Source: Polytrichum commune
Lineage: Eukaryota > Streptophyta > Polytrichopsida > Polytrichales > Polytrichaceae
NCBI GenBank assembly: GCA_950295325.1
Contig: OX485805.1
Span: 31,359,501-31,423,500, forward strand
Length of the DNA stretch: 64,000 nucleotides
Direction: 5' to 3'
Positions within the stretch are counted from its first letter, which is position 1, and each line of letters begins with the position of its first letter. Shown here piece by piece: positions 48,816 to 61,021 of this stretch. The notes below the pieces were generated by a model. The model worked only from the letters and a program-made list of their open reading frames with translations. It ran no database searches and was not told the DNA's origin. A program made the translations under genes and the position numbers.

Positions 48816-50109
48816 AATTCATAATCATGATTGTTCATTTTCTAGTGATTGTGTAACTCGGCCTCTTTTTGGAGGTCATGCTTGAACAAACGGTCTCATA
48901 TTTTGTCCAATCAAGGTTTTTTAAGAAACAGAAATCTCTATAACATACCAACAGGACAATAAGAAACCTTTGTTATATATGAATGGGCAAACATGTCGTC
49001 TTACCGTAAAAAAACTTCAACATACGATGGTAATGAGATAATTTGGTCGATCTAGTTGGCTTGCATTCAACCTCCCCCTGCTCATGTTAAAAATTCAAGT
49101 TCATAATTGTGACATTCCCCGGATTCAATGTTTCAGGTTCATTTCTAACGATTTAAATGTTGGTTCACCAACCGTGACAAATAGTTTTTAAGAAATTCAC
49201 AACGTCGATTTGTTGAACCGTAAGTACATGTGGCTAGGTGTCAATGGTTTGATTGTGAAAAGAGTAAATGTAAAATATGGATTTTGAAATAAAATGAAGA
49301 GCCTCTTTGACCTAGATGCTAGTGTCACCTTTTGGAGTTATAAGATGTTCATCAAAATATGTATCATGTAATAACGATGTTACTTGTTCAACGTCGTTTC
49401 CAATTTTCACCAAACCCTAGAACTTGAGAATGATAGCGAATGAAACCAAATCAAAGGTGATGTTCATGAGTTTATGTGATGCTTTTTTTCCCTAACCTTC
49501 AAAGGCCCAAAGGCTACTAATGCATTATCTAAGATTATGATTGAATAACAATTGCAATGGTTGCTTAAGAACTTCCTCAAAAGAGAAGTTTCGAGACACA
49601 ATCAAAAGATCCCATTTATACTATTCTAATTTCATAAAGAGATTTCCTTTCACTCCTAATATATTTGAAATTCGTCACAATCTCACATCTCAATTTCGTT
49701 TCTTCATAGAAACTTGGTAAGATGGATTCAAATCACAAATTCTATAGTTTGGTGGAAACTTGCAAGCATAGAATCATCTTGAAGTGATCAAAACTATTGA
49801 AACGTCTCTTTTATATGTAAGCACCTCGTGAGGTCTATAAGATAACCACGCACATAATCTCATGATTGAGCCTTTGAATACGATATGCACCTTGATTATA
49901 TATATGTCTAGGAAGTAAATTCTCTTAACATCACTTAATTATGGGTCAAGTCCAATCATTTGAAACTGATAGTCCTATTGTGGAAGTTAAGGTCATTAAG
50001 GGGTTAACATTTGACCTTCAAAGTCTCTTTGGTGAAGGTTGATATGAATATCAATACACCGCAAGAGCATTGATAAGATTGAATACATCACAATATTTTC
50101 ATGGATTGG
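48816..50109. other. Intergenic, nothing recognised
   Basis: AT-rich; no reading frame or repeat partner to report. Confidence 0.45.
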
Positions 50110-50345
50110 CATTTTTAATCCTATTTTTTAAAAATAAGAGATAGATTTCCTCCCCTGTTTCAAGATGTAGTACTAGGTAATTTTAACTCTTTTTTCCAGT
50201 GGGACTACCAAGTCGATTTTCAACCTTTATCTCACAGAGGCCATTGCACTTCATTACTCTAGGGAATGAGCCATATCGTCATTATCTTAATTTGTTGATT
50301 TTAGTCCCATGGGCCTTTGAGCCTACCGCACTTTTAAAATAAATT
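50110..50345. repeat. Second copy of the 10.1 kb dispersed repeat
   Basis: Contains TCACAGAGGCCATTGCACTT and a TTTCACTTCATTTCATGACA block. Confidence 0.6.
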
Positions 50346-50433
50346 TCACTTCATTTCATGACACAATGTATACATGGCCTTATCATGTTGCTAACTTGCC
50401 ACTATTGAAACCACCACAACACATGTTAACTCA

Positions 50434-50933
50434 AGGTCACTTCACACATAGAGTATGAGAGCTTGTGACCATTACACTTCAAGCACTCTCATTGGTGGAA
50501 AAGGTGGAGCTGGTCCAAGTTCGCTTCACACTACTCTTGAGGGACCAGTGGAGTACGTGAATGCAAGATGGATGTAAAGTCCACACGGATTCCTACATGG
50601 CATCAAATGGATCATGTTTCATGGTCGCTTGGACTATTTTCAAAAATTACCTCTTGGAGGTAGACCCAACATAAAACCCGGAGACCATTGCACTCCGAAC
50701 GCTCACAACCGTTGATTTATTCTATTTTATCACGTGTAAAGACCCGCATGAATAAAAATTCATTGAAATAGCATTTGGTGGAGGGCCTGGTCACATATGA
50801 CTTCACACTACACTTAAAGTCCGTGACCACACTACATGATTTTGGAGGTGTCTTGGGACGGCCTTTGGACACTTTCGTTTGGGATCTCACAATTCCATGG
50901 TCACGACTCTTGGCTCGTGTGTGAAGTGGCCCT
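50434..50933 (-). mobile_element. AGGGCCACTTCACAC-family MITE, copy D (inverted)
   Basis: 500 bp, inverse of copies B and C along its whole length. The left end AGGTCACTTCACACA has one substitution; the right end GTGTGTGAAGTGGCCCT is intact. A target duplication is not clear. Confidence 0.85.
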
Positions 50934-52920
50934 TACTATGTCCTTCGAACCTATGTCAAACTTGCCGGCCGTCACTTGCCACTAGTCCACATTTGATTGA
51001 GTGGGGCCTAAACGACTCCAACTCATAGGTGCATGTGTTTGAGATCCTTTGCAATAACTTGGCGGTTTTGTAGATTTCACAAATATCTATGCACGGTGTA
51101 GATACTCGGGGAGGATCTAAGGACAATGTATTGTGCACGTACCTTTAAGATCCTCATCTTTTGGTACCCTTACAATCATAGGCAAAAAGTTGGGCCTAAA
51201 CCTTTGGGTGGAGTCACGACTCACTACCAATACAATTATGCTCTAGTTTATTCGGTTGACGGTGCCAAACAAACAAATAGTACTTCCTTGGAAATGTTTA
51301 AAATCTTTGTCATTTCTTCAATATGATTGGGTGGGCCACGTGTGGGAGAGAGTTTTTGTGGAGGAGTTAGCCACTTGATTCATTTGTGAATGGAACCCAA
51401 AAAAACGGTTACGCTCAGTTGGCTACGAATCGTTGGGGCAACAATGTTTAGTCCCTTAAAAGGTTGGGGGGTTATAACGTTATCAAGCAATCCGACAATG
51501 TTCTATGTATATATACATGAGGAAGCTTTTGTTAAGGGGTAGCTCTTAAGATTTAGTGTTGAATCTTAGCTCAGCTTGTGTATTCGTAGTTGTAATTCTT
51601 GATAGATGGGGGGGGGGGGTCCACAAAGATCAATTGGGTTGCTTATGGTGTTCGGCTCAAATATGTGTCCTGAAAAATAATGTGAATACCTAATTAGGAG
51701 TTGACTCTAGTGGGCACTCTATCATTGACATTACGAACATACATTTTATTCATGTCAGTCTTGAAAGAGATCCAGAGTTTCTATCTATCTAGGAGTTGAC
51801 TCTTACCATTGATCATCATAAAAACAAACACCGGCTTCTTTTTATTTTTCCAAATATGATTGTTTCTCTAATAAGGATTGAAATCACTTCAAATTTGATT
51901 TGATATGCTAAAACTTGAAACTGTATAATGTTGGGAAAAAATCACCATTCCCAAAACCACGCTTTTACAATTTGTGTAACAAAGAAAATTTCAAGGGTCA
52001 TCGAAGCAACTCGCCCTTTTAGAAATGCTAAGTGGTTTGATGCTATATATAACGATAATAAAAATATCGTAGACTATGTATGCAAGAAATTGCATATAAC
52101 GGCAAAAGACTTTGTGTGTATAAATGCAATGAAGATAGAAAACACATTGCATTTTGAATGCAAATATGTGTGCATTCAATGTATGAAAATATAGCTCCTC
52201 ATGAAATGAAATGACTGCCAACTTTCGTGTAGATGCCACAAGTCCATCAATTTGCAAGCAAAGATTTCATTGGTCTAAGTGTAACAATGTTACCATCTCT
52301 AAATTATAATAATGGGTACTCATAATAAACAATATACATTTAAAAACGTGTACAAATGATTACGCTTCTCTACAAACCAATCATATGCATAACATGGTGG
52401 TCTGAAAATTTATAAACATGGAGAGGAGAAATACATAGTTTAGTATGGAAGACTACAAAGATGTCTTTGAAGATGATTTTATGTGCATTACATGCATTCA
52501 TACTACAACCACTACAATGACAATCATGAATATAAGTCCATGTAGAGGACAATAGTAATGAAAACAAAAATGAACAAGCAAAAATAAGTTATAATACAAA
52601 AATTACAATGTGTGGAAATGAGCCACATATGAATGCAATTGCATTTAGGTTAATTGTTTCAAGTTCATAGACCCTTGATACAAATGTATAGGAGGGTAGG
52701 ATATTTCTTCCATGCATATCTCCAAAGGCACATATCTATTCGTGAGCTGCACCTTTGTAGACGTATAGTTGAAGATAGGTCATAGGTGTATGCCACTTTT
52801 TGCCCCCGTTCAAGGTATTCATCTTTGAGATAAATTCATAGTTGGTGGGAATGTGTATGAATTTAGACCAACTCAAATGTGAAGCAACATCCAAATCCAC
52901 GCCAGTGGTAACATTGGAGT
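50934..52920. other. Intergenic, G12 tract
   Basis: G12 lies at 51608-51619. Open frames on both strands at 51928-52257 overlap and have no recognised motif. Confidence 0.4.
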
Positions 52921-52991
52921 TCTCTTTAGTTTCATCTTTAATTTCATCTTTAATTTTCTCTTTAATTTCATCTTCAATTCCCTCTTTAATT
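52921..52991. repeat. 12-bp minisatellite
   Basis: About six copies of TCTTTAATTTCA with small changes. Confidence 0.9.
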
Positions 52992-54334
52992 TGTGAGGTA
53001 AGATGTTATGGCCATGCATGCCATGAGACCTAAACCAACAATGTAGCAATTATTATCGTTGACAAACAACCACCTAACCCAAAGATGTTACACGAAAGTC
53101 GGACATGAAAGGCAGGTGGTGAATGCACATCACATGTCGGGGTAAAAGACTATGATGTTCCTTTTTCTCTCTTTTTTCATTTCTTTCTTACACAAAAGTC
53201 TCAACCTCAGACGCCCTTTATAACAATAACCAACGCATCAACCAACAACCTATTGGACAAAATAGTGTGGTATGATCACACGCTTTTGAACATATGAAAG
53301 ATTTCGAATAACATAACCAATAAAATGGAACCCTTCCGTAATATTTTCATTCCATATTAGGTTTTTTTGGTCCAAATTTAGTAAAAATATGAATGCAACA
53401 AGCGTTTGAAGTTGTCAAAACCCTAAATGCATATCTTTACTATTCCATTTGTTTCACATTCCTAGTGTATCACATATCCAACCAAACTCTATATAGTGAG
53501 GTACCTTCTTGAGTCTTGTGACCCAAGGAGGTTGTTGAACAACCCGTTGAAAGGCTTTACACTATTGACCACTATGGGCCCCTCCTCCCTATTATTTTCC
53601 CGGCTTCTAACTAACTCCATCCACCGGGCTTTGTCACCTATAGTGCACGTACTTGCACCAAATTCTCATCGAGACCCTTTAGTAATGTTGAACAATGATA
53701 AAAATGTAGGAGATGTCTTTCTTTGTTCTCCAATCGCATATAGCATTGGATGTCATTATAGTCAATCATGACGGTGGGGAGAGGGGTTGTGATCCTCCAT
53801 ACACATGAAGACTTTGAATAGGTTGTGTTGGGTTCTTTTGGTCCACTTTGGCGTGTCATTTCACCTTCTTCTTCCTTTTTTCCCCGTTTTCTCCTATCGT
53901 AATTGTAGGCAATTGCAATATGTACCTAGGAACAAAGAATCTATATACATAAAATGATATTTTTTGAAAGGGTTACTAAAAATAAACTTGGGCTATTTTC
54001 AGTAATTTAATGCAATATGGTTCTAACCCTTGAAGGAAGTGGAGTCTCAATACAAGTCCATCTTCACAATTTACACATGCCTTGGCAAGTTTTAAAATGA
54101 TATTTTATATATAGGTGGGTTTGAATCCTCATTTAATACATTATCTCATGTCAAGAAGAAAAAGAAAAAGTTGTATTCATACTTGGCATTGATGATCAGA
54201 ATACAACACATGTATTCACATCCAAGGGCACTTGTGTTGTGTATTTGAGCTTAAATATTCAATAGCATCAAGATATTTCACCAATTCAAAAAGCACGCTT
54301 GAAGAATAAGGTCATTTATATGTAAGGAGGCTTT
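52992..54334. other. Intergenic, nothing recognised
   Basis: No gene with a recognisable domain was seen; open frames at 53496-53859 overlap on both strands. Confidence 0.4.
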
Positions 54335-54550
54335 TCTTGTTAAAGAGTGGAATTCTTTCCATCTCTCGTGGAAGAAACTAGATAATTTCCACTCAAGGGT
54401 TTTCTCTACTACGAATGTGAATTGTACTTGAAACAACTATTGACATCACCACAATGCAAGATCATTGTGGCTTACCGCACCTTGAATCATAGACTTGCCA
54501 TCGAAACTGGACGGTGGCTGACTATCCATGTCCCTAGAGATGATAGATAA
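54335..54550 (+). pseudogene. LINE-type reverse transcriptase C-terminal fragment (copy 2)
   Basis: Aligns with 84-326: the same codons for LKQ-LT, then a TYRTLNHR-like block, then IE-GRW and IP-SRD. It is diverged and the initial frame is broken. It ends at the same point as copy 1, which suggests a shared truncated source rather than independent truncation. Another dispersed repeat follows after a short A-rich tract. Confidence 0.42.
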
Positions 54551-54564
54551 TGCCATTTCTTCAC

Positions 54565-54840
54565 TTATTGAAAAAAAAATATAGGCACTTTTTGTGTTGG
54601 AATGTCTCCTATATAACCCCATTACAAATAAATTTTAATTACTATGTGAGAACGTAGTATTAGGGAGTCTCGAGTCTTTCTTTTAATTGGACCATCAAGT
54701 TGACATTAGCCTCTACCTCACTCCGCCACTCCAGGAAACTAGGAATTAGTTGATTTGACACAATCATGATGTACTCTTAGTCCCATTGGACTTTTGGTTT
54801 TGTGGACTCAAACAATTTCATTTCATTTCATTTCAATGCA
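54565..54840. repeat. Third copy of the 10.1 kb dispersed repeat
   Basis: Contains GGAATGTCTCCTATA and TTTTAATTGGACCATCAAGT. It ends with three TTTCA repeats. Confidence 0.6.
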
Positions 54841-54929
54841 ACAACACACACGCTCGCACGCGCACACATATGCCCAACCTACAAAAAAAAAACTTATACA
54901 AAACAATACATTATTTCTATCTATATAAA

Positions 54930-54967
54930 TAGATATACTATGTATGTATGTATGTATGTGTATGTAT
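54930..54967. repeat. (TATG)n microsatellite
   Basis: ATGTATGTATG tetranucleotide run. Confidence 0.9.
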
Positions 54968-55289
54968 TTTTTGGGTCACATGCAGCTTGGGCATCATATG
55001 GGATGATATCCTTTTGGGCTACAAACATGGCACGGCACATGCATCATGGGATGGGTTGGTACCATGCACATCTTCCATAAATTCAGTTAGAAGTGACTTT
55101 GTTGCTAAACAATTACAAAACATATACTAATGTGGCCTTCAAATATCAAGGACTTGCCCAAAATTGCACCCATCCACAAAAACTTCACGAGAAAACACAA
55201 TTCAAAACTATAAAATCAAATAAAATCAAATAACTCAAGGTGGCCGAAAGAGTTTAAATGGAAGTCAATGTGCTTACATCTTCATTAGT

Positions 55290-57040
55290 GTTTTGCCTCA
55301 TGCACCGCCGGATCATAGAGTGGGTTACACATACAATTAATATAGTATCCTCCACAATGCATGATAACAAACCCACCTCCTTCATTTGAGCCCGCCCTCG
55401 CACACATAGATCACTTAGCCTTCTACAAATGTTGTCGTTATTGGAATGTCGATTAGTAGTTGCCAAAAGTTGAGAATCGAAGTGCGGGCCTAGCTTCCTC
55501 CTCCCTCATTCAATTGGATGTACCTTAAGAGCCAAGTCGGTCATTCTAATTGGAAATTGGAGATGGCTCAATGCTAGCCAAGCTTGGGCAACTCTAGACT
55601 AGTACCCGTGCACTCTTTACGTGGTATCCAACTATTCCCGGTTGTAGTGTCCAACATGAAATGAACATCCTCATAAGTTATGCCACCCTTTGTGACAAGG
55701 AAGTTGCCAACAATAGCGTCCTTTTAGTTGATCCGTGAAGTCAATATCACGCATAAAAGTGGTGGTGTATTGCAAATGTATTGGCGTGTGTTGACCATAA
55801 ACTGCACCATTGCATTTTAAATACGGCCACAACTCCACCCGGAGTTGTTGTAAGGGACATGTGAGTTGACAACAATTGTATTGTTTGTTGTCCATCCATT
55901 CCACCGATTTAATCTTACGGCCATTTTGCATTTGCCAATCAAGTGTAGGTATTGTAAGTTGTTAAGTTTTTTATTTTATTTTATTGGATTGGAGCAATGC
56001 TTTTGGGTAGGCCACTTTGATTGAAGCGCTCGGTCCCTATAGTGTAGATGCCTCTCCTCTCCGAGTCTCGGAATGACTCAAACTTGCTAGTAAAGAAATT
56101 CTCCATCGTGCATGTATGCACGGGGAGGTCACTTCATTGTCAAGTTGACACCACGTGTGGACAAAGTTTGCAACCCCTATATTATATGCCATATATAATT
56201 TTAAAATTTATGATATTTTTTCTACATATACATAACCATTGATAATATCTTTTGTATACTTTTTTGAAATTTTTAGTCATCTTTATTTATTTTTTTAGTT
56301 CAATTCTGTGTCAGTCTAGTTAGAAACGGTATGTTTTATGAAAAGAACAAATCATCAAAATTAGTTACCACTTTTGACTATGTCATAGGTACTGTGTATA
56401 TCTACTCATGAAAAAAATTTGATAAAATTTTGACCCATTTTGGTGGTGCAACTTACCAAAAGAAGATTTTTTTTGGTCACACGTGGTGTTCAACTTGACA
56501 ATGGAGTGATCTACCCGTGCATGTATGAGCTCTATCATCAAGCCCCTCTACAAGTTCTTTCTTGTCACATTTGTGCAATGCGTGGCATCCCCTATGAAAG
56601 AAGGCACAATCTTCCACACTTATAGAGGCTCCGTAAAAAACATCAAAATACCATACATACTTTGACTTGCAATTTGTCAAACATCACAATTTCAAATCCT
56701 TCTTTGTTAGCTTACCTAACATGTATTGTCTAGCTAGACAATAACAACATTTGGTAGTGAACAATCATCTCTTCTACAATAATTTATTCCCCAATATTTC
56801 AATGTTCTTGCAACAATCTTTAAATTCATGGAGTAGCCAACAAGTTCTTTACCATAGGTGTTCTATCACTGCAAATCGTTTTGGTTTGCACTAAATGCAA
56901 GCACCTATAAATGGCCAAATACCTATCTCTCCCCATATTATTATAAATTATTGGACACCAAAACATAGACTCGCTATTGGCCCAATACAATTCCACATTT
57001 GGAGATTTTCTCATGCCCATTGTCGCAACCCAAACCCAAA
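55290..57040 (-). pseudogene. piggyBac-like transposase (DDE_Tnp_1_7), decayed and interrupted
   Basis: Reading the minus strand from 57020: MGMRKSPNVELYW, then IIYNNMGRDRYLAIYRCLHL fit the start of piggyBac-type transposases. Next, at about 56680-56530, comes SKYVWYFDVFYGAS and KKELVEGLDDR. A 401-bp element splits the frame at 56119-56519. Beyond it, from about 56110, are ENFFTSKFESF, RRGIYTIGT and GLPKSIAP. Then, at 55970-55670, come TLDWQMQNGRKIKSVEW and FMRDIDFTDQLKGRYCWQL with HKGWHNL. A possible cysteine-containing C-terminus (ICRRLSDLC) follows near 55400. The DxxDQLxGYY-like block (here DFTDQLKGRYC) and the ENFFTS block are family hallmarks. Several stops and frame changes make it inactive. 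Terminal inverted repeats and TTAA target sites were not located. Confidence 0.8.
56119..56519. mobile_element. 401-bp inverted-repeat element inside the piggyBac relic
   Basis: An 8-bp target duplication CATGTATG flanks it exactly (56111-56118 and 56520-56527). The ends CACGGGGAGGTCACTTCATT and the complement ending GTGATCTACCCGTG start inverted arms of about 50 bp (including TTGTCAAGTTG and CACCACGTGTG). Removing the element plus one duplicate restores the transposase reading frame across the junction (DRAHTCTMENFF). An 8-bp duplication fits hAT-type transposition. Confidence 0.92.
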
Positions 57041-58844
57041 CTTAGTTTGAAGGTGGTATGTTGTGTAACACTGGCAGCCAATACTAACAAGGCCCTGAGT
57101 TGAGAGACACCCTCATTTGTGGTCCTAAGGACATGCCTCCAACTCCCTGCAAGTTATGGTTACCACTCACTAGCCTCATGACCCTCTCCCGGTAGTTCAA
57201 CACATGCCCTTATTAATGTGGGTGAGCTCAAATGGCTCCGCAAGGACTAGCCCCATGAACATGGAAAGTCCCATGATACCACCCCATGACTTCACTACCT
57301 TCCCCCACTCCTATTAGTTAGCCTATGGTCTATGTGGAGGGTCTCACCTCACCAACAAATAATGGACTCTATGTAGAATATGTTGCATAATTTGCAGTTG
57401 CATGAATTAAAGACAATCAAGAAAATTCAGCATGGTGTGTCGGGTGTGGCTTTGGTGGGTCCGTCATGCTCACCCTCTAAACATTACTAATTCCCAAACG
57501 AATAGCTCCACACATTGACGTCTAGAGTGAAACCCATATCGCACAACTTTAGCCGTTTCCCATGTTGTCAAGCTGGACTGAGGATCATGCAATCAACGCA
57601 AGGAATCATCATCTAATTAAGAGGACCCATGTCCATAGACCTGGGCACAATGCATGCCAATATCAACTCCTTGAGGCATTTCTTCCCTTTTCGTTCTTGG
57701 TAGCCCTATACAACGTTGACCCAAGAGACGCCCTTTGGATGTCATTAGCGCCCACCATGGGACGTGGCGTGTTGGGATAGGTACTTAGACAACCTTGGCC
57801 CCATAAATTTTGGTATATGCAAGTACGGGGATCAATGTAAGGTACATTAACGTAAGTATGTTGTAGGGGTGAAACAAAAAAACAAAAAATGTAGGGATCG
57901 AAGCTCATTAAGAAGTTACACACAAGTGGTTGAAATTCGAGGTCACCGAGGTTGATGAAAGTTTATGCGAGGCCCGAATCGGGCCTTGTAGTCCTTTAGG
58001 AGTTAATCGGACATTTTAGCACACATGAATAAATGTGCTTAAAAGCTTGTAGGGTTCTCATATTCTCCACAACATCTATTTCACGTTCAGTTAAATATCA
58101 CACTACCGAGTATAATCACAATTGGGACACCTCCAACGTTTACTCAAATATGGATTGAGTATAAATAATTTTCATTGATTGTTGGAATTTGGGATGGAAG
58201 AAGAGAATCCAACCACAAACTTAAAAGGAGAATGCATGTTCCTCTCATACCCCTTCATAGCTCAATGGCTTGGACGAAAAGAATGTAGATTTACATCCAA
58301 TATCATAAAAAATCCTTTGAAATATATTAGGTTTGGTGTGTCAAAGCTCTCATTGTTACTCGTAACAATTCAGTGGCTACTTGGAAGATCAAGCCTTGAA
58401 TGGATGTTATTTCTTGAGTCCCCTTGACTCACGATTTCTCCGAAGGTGGTTGTTTTTTTCCCTTACGATTCAATTTTTAAAATAAAATTGAATTGTGTGT
58501 GTGTGTGTTGAGGAAGGGGGGGGGGTGATGGTGAAGAAGCAAAGGGCGGGGGTTGAGTTCCATGTGATGTGATGCCGGGGGCTAATTACTCCAAAAGAGG
58601 TACCAAATCCTTTTATGTTGCCAAAGTGGTACCTAAGCTAATTGGCTTGATGATCCTCCGTGTCCTTGAATGCCCTTGACGGGCCCCCTCCGACCCCCCC
58701 CCCCCGGCTCACGCCATCCTATTGGCCCACGAAGATCCACCTACACTTGATAAGTTCCTTTTGAGGGCCTTTTTGACCCTAAGGCATTCAAGAAAACCAT
58801 TTGGATCGGACGCCAATGATGAACAAAATTGAAACACATTCTAT
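57041..58844. other. Intergenic, nothing recognised
   Basis: G10 (58516-58525) and C12 (58694-58705) tracts. No gene. The open frame at 57562-57780 has no motif. Confidence 0.4.
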
Positions 58845-58882
58845 TTGGGATTGGGATTGGGATTGGAATGGGAATGGGAATC
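58845..58882. repeat. (TTGGGA)n repeat
   Basis: About six imperfect hexamers. A (TC)n tract follows at 58936-58957. Confidence 0.85.
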
Positions 58883-59007
58883 GGAAGAGCCCCATTATAC
58901 TACCACTTGCCCAATCTCATCAAAAACTCACCAAATCTCTCTCTCTCTCTCTCTCTTTCGGGGAGAGAAGAGGGGAACTTTCTTACGTGAAATATGTGTG
59001 TTGTCCA

Positions 59008-59155
59008 ACGGAGAGAAGGAAGTTAATAATGAAGGCATTTAGTGTACCTTATCTTATCCCATCTAACATGGAAACTTGATCCCTTTAGGTTTGTGGACGA
59101 TGTGTCTCAAATGACTTGGACTATATTAATTTAGAGTCTTTGAAATCACTTGTCG
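59008..59155. mobile_element. CATCCAACAT-family MITE, partial
   Basis: The left part GGAGAGAAGGAAGTTAATAA and CATCTAACATGGAAACTTGA matches the 46.2 kb copy; the middle TGTCTCAAATGACTTGGA is also shared. The right arm is missing. Confidence 0.5.
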
Positions 59156-59394
59156 AAGAGTAATAAGAGATGTGCACTTGTGGGAAAAAAACATCAAATG
59201 ACAAGTGCAAAGGCAACAACACAACAACCATGACTTTCGAATGTTTCTCTCCCCCTTTTGCCAACGGTTGTATTTGTGTAGTTTTGCAATCGAGTGTACA
59301 TGATCATATTGGCGGTTGGAACTGTCCGAAATTCGTACAAAAGTCCAAATTTACTTAAATCCTAGTATGTAAACTCATCCTAGGTCTGAGATGA

Positions 59395-59511
59395 CCCTAA
59401 ACTACCATGTGATAGTGGAGAGGTACCCATTTCAAAATGGAATGGTTGGCGGTTCAATTCCCGTTGTGAAATCTTCTCTCTACTTGATGGAAAAGAAGAA
59501 GAAAAAAAAAC
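59395..59511 (+). mobile_element. Possible tRNA-derived SINE
   Basis: GGTTCAATTCC at about 59451-59461 matches a pol III B box with one change. TAGTGGAGAGG about 35 bp before it weakly fits an A box. The segment ends in an AAGAAGAAAAAAAAA tail. Paired stems of a working tRNA do not form. No second copy was found in the window. Confidence 0.3.
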
Positions 59512-59515
59512 TAGC

Positions 59516-61021
59516 TAGGTATGTAGGAAGCCAAGAGCCCGCTCCTGCAAGGTAGGCAATAAACCCCACCTTGTACCAAGATGATTCTTGAGTAGGGTAG
59601 GACCAACGGGCTCAAATTCACGTCAGATTGCCCGATATTGGTTATTTATTTATAAACTCGTTCCTCATGGATGAAGGGGCTTTGGTATAAACAAGCCCCC
59701 CTACAACGTTGAGGGCCGATTCATTCCATCTCGATTCCAATGGACTAGTTGAAGGTATCTCATACCATTTCCGAATTAAATTGATCTTAAACGATTTTTT
59801 AAATTTTTTTATAAAAAAACTACTAAACAACTGCTTTGTGTTTTCACCTTGTTGAGAAACGGATGAGGTTATATAGACGACACCACGAACCTCTAGCCCC
59901 AAAATTTCCACCGTCCGTCTCAAAGTGCAAATACCGAATAACTACACTAAAAGTGATATTTAGTGTTCGATTACATTTAATGTTGTTACCACCCTACCCT
60001 GCTCAACACTAGTTTTCAATTCCTCGACAACTAGTGTTAGACATAAATGTGCCGCTACCTCCCTTACTGCCACCTCCCTTATTACATCCTTCTTTCCATA
60101 TCCTTACTAACCCTAAACTTAGACATGTAACTTTCACATATTACCAGAGTTGATATTTTAGTGTTGGAGTTTACATTGAATGTTACTTACTTTCATAGGG
60201 TTAGTGACGTTTAGTGTATGCGTTCGTATTTAGTGTATCAAACACTAAACCTCCTATTTCGTGTGCTTCTTAGTAGTAATTATAGGAGTGGTTTCGGAGA
60301 CGGTCGATAAGTTAAGTGGAGGGGATCGAGGTTGCTTTTGAAGGTGTTACTCATTCCAGTACACAAAGCATGCAGATGGGCCTGTGAAGCTTAATTGGAA
60401 TCCTTTGCAGGTGATTGGCATGATTGGCTCCTAAAATTTTAGTCCAATCCATACACTTTCCTCCACTTGTATATTATTAATACCCCCCCCCCCACACACA
60501 ACCTTAACTTAACATGGGGCCCAACTTTAACTTAATTCGCCTCGCACCCAATCCCCTACCACCATGCACAATATCTATCATTTGTATCGGATGACATACA
60601 TAACCCCAACAAATAGTTCATCCATCCATCCACCCACCCATCCGTCCGTCCACTCGTTTCCGTTCATTGCTTTGGAAGTAAGGGGCCGACTGACTTTGTG
60701 CCGAGCTTCACCGTTAACTTCCCCAAGGCTTACGAAAAGGGTTGTTTGGAGTGCATTTCACACGTGATGTTGGTTGTGGAGTTTTCGTGGACGAGTTTGG
60801 AGGTTAATTTGGGATTAATACGTGGGATCTTGAAACATGGAAGATGAGCTATTTCAAGGGGAGGGGGGGCGTGAATAATAACATGTGGGGTGTTTTATAT
60901 TATAACAATTGAAGGGGAAGGTTGATGCACAAAGAAATGTCATGTTTTATCCCCCTCTAAAAAAAGTCCTTTGACCCATCACATTTGCTTGGAAAACTGA
61001 GCGGAGTGCTTGTGAGATCCG
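59516..61021. other. Intergenic with short direct repeats and C11 tract
   Basis: A block ATATTTAGTGTTCGATTACA (near 59958) recurs as ATATTTTAGTGTTGGAGTTTACA (near 60153). C11 lies at 60483-60493. No gene recognised. Confidence 0.4.

Noticed and set aside
52842..53033. 63-codon serine/isoleucine-rich frame
   Set aside because: Most of it is the translation of a 12-bp minisatellite.
59395..59475. A tRNA gene around a GGTTCAATTCC T-arm-like motif
   Set aside because: T-stem and anticodon stem do not pair properly and no acceptor stem closes; kept only as a weak SINE candidate.
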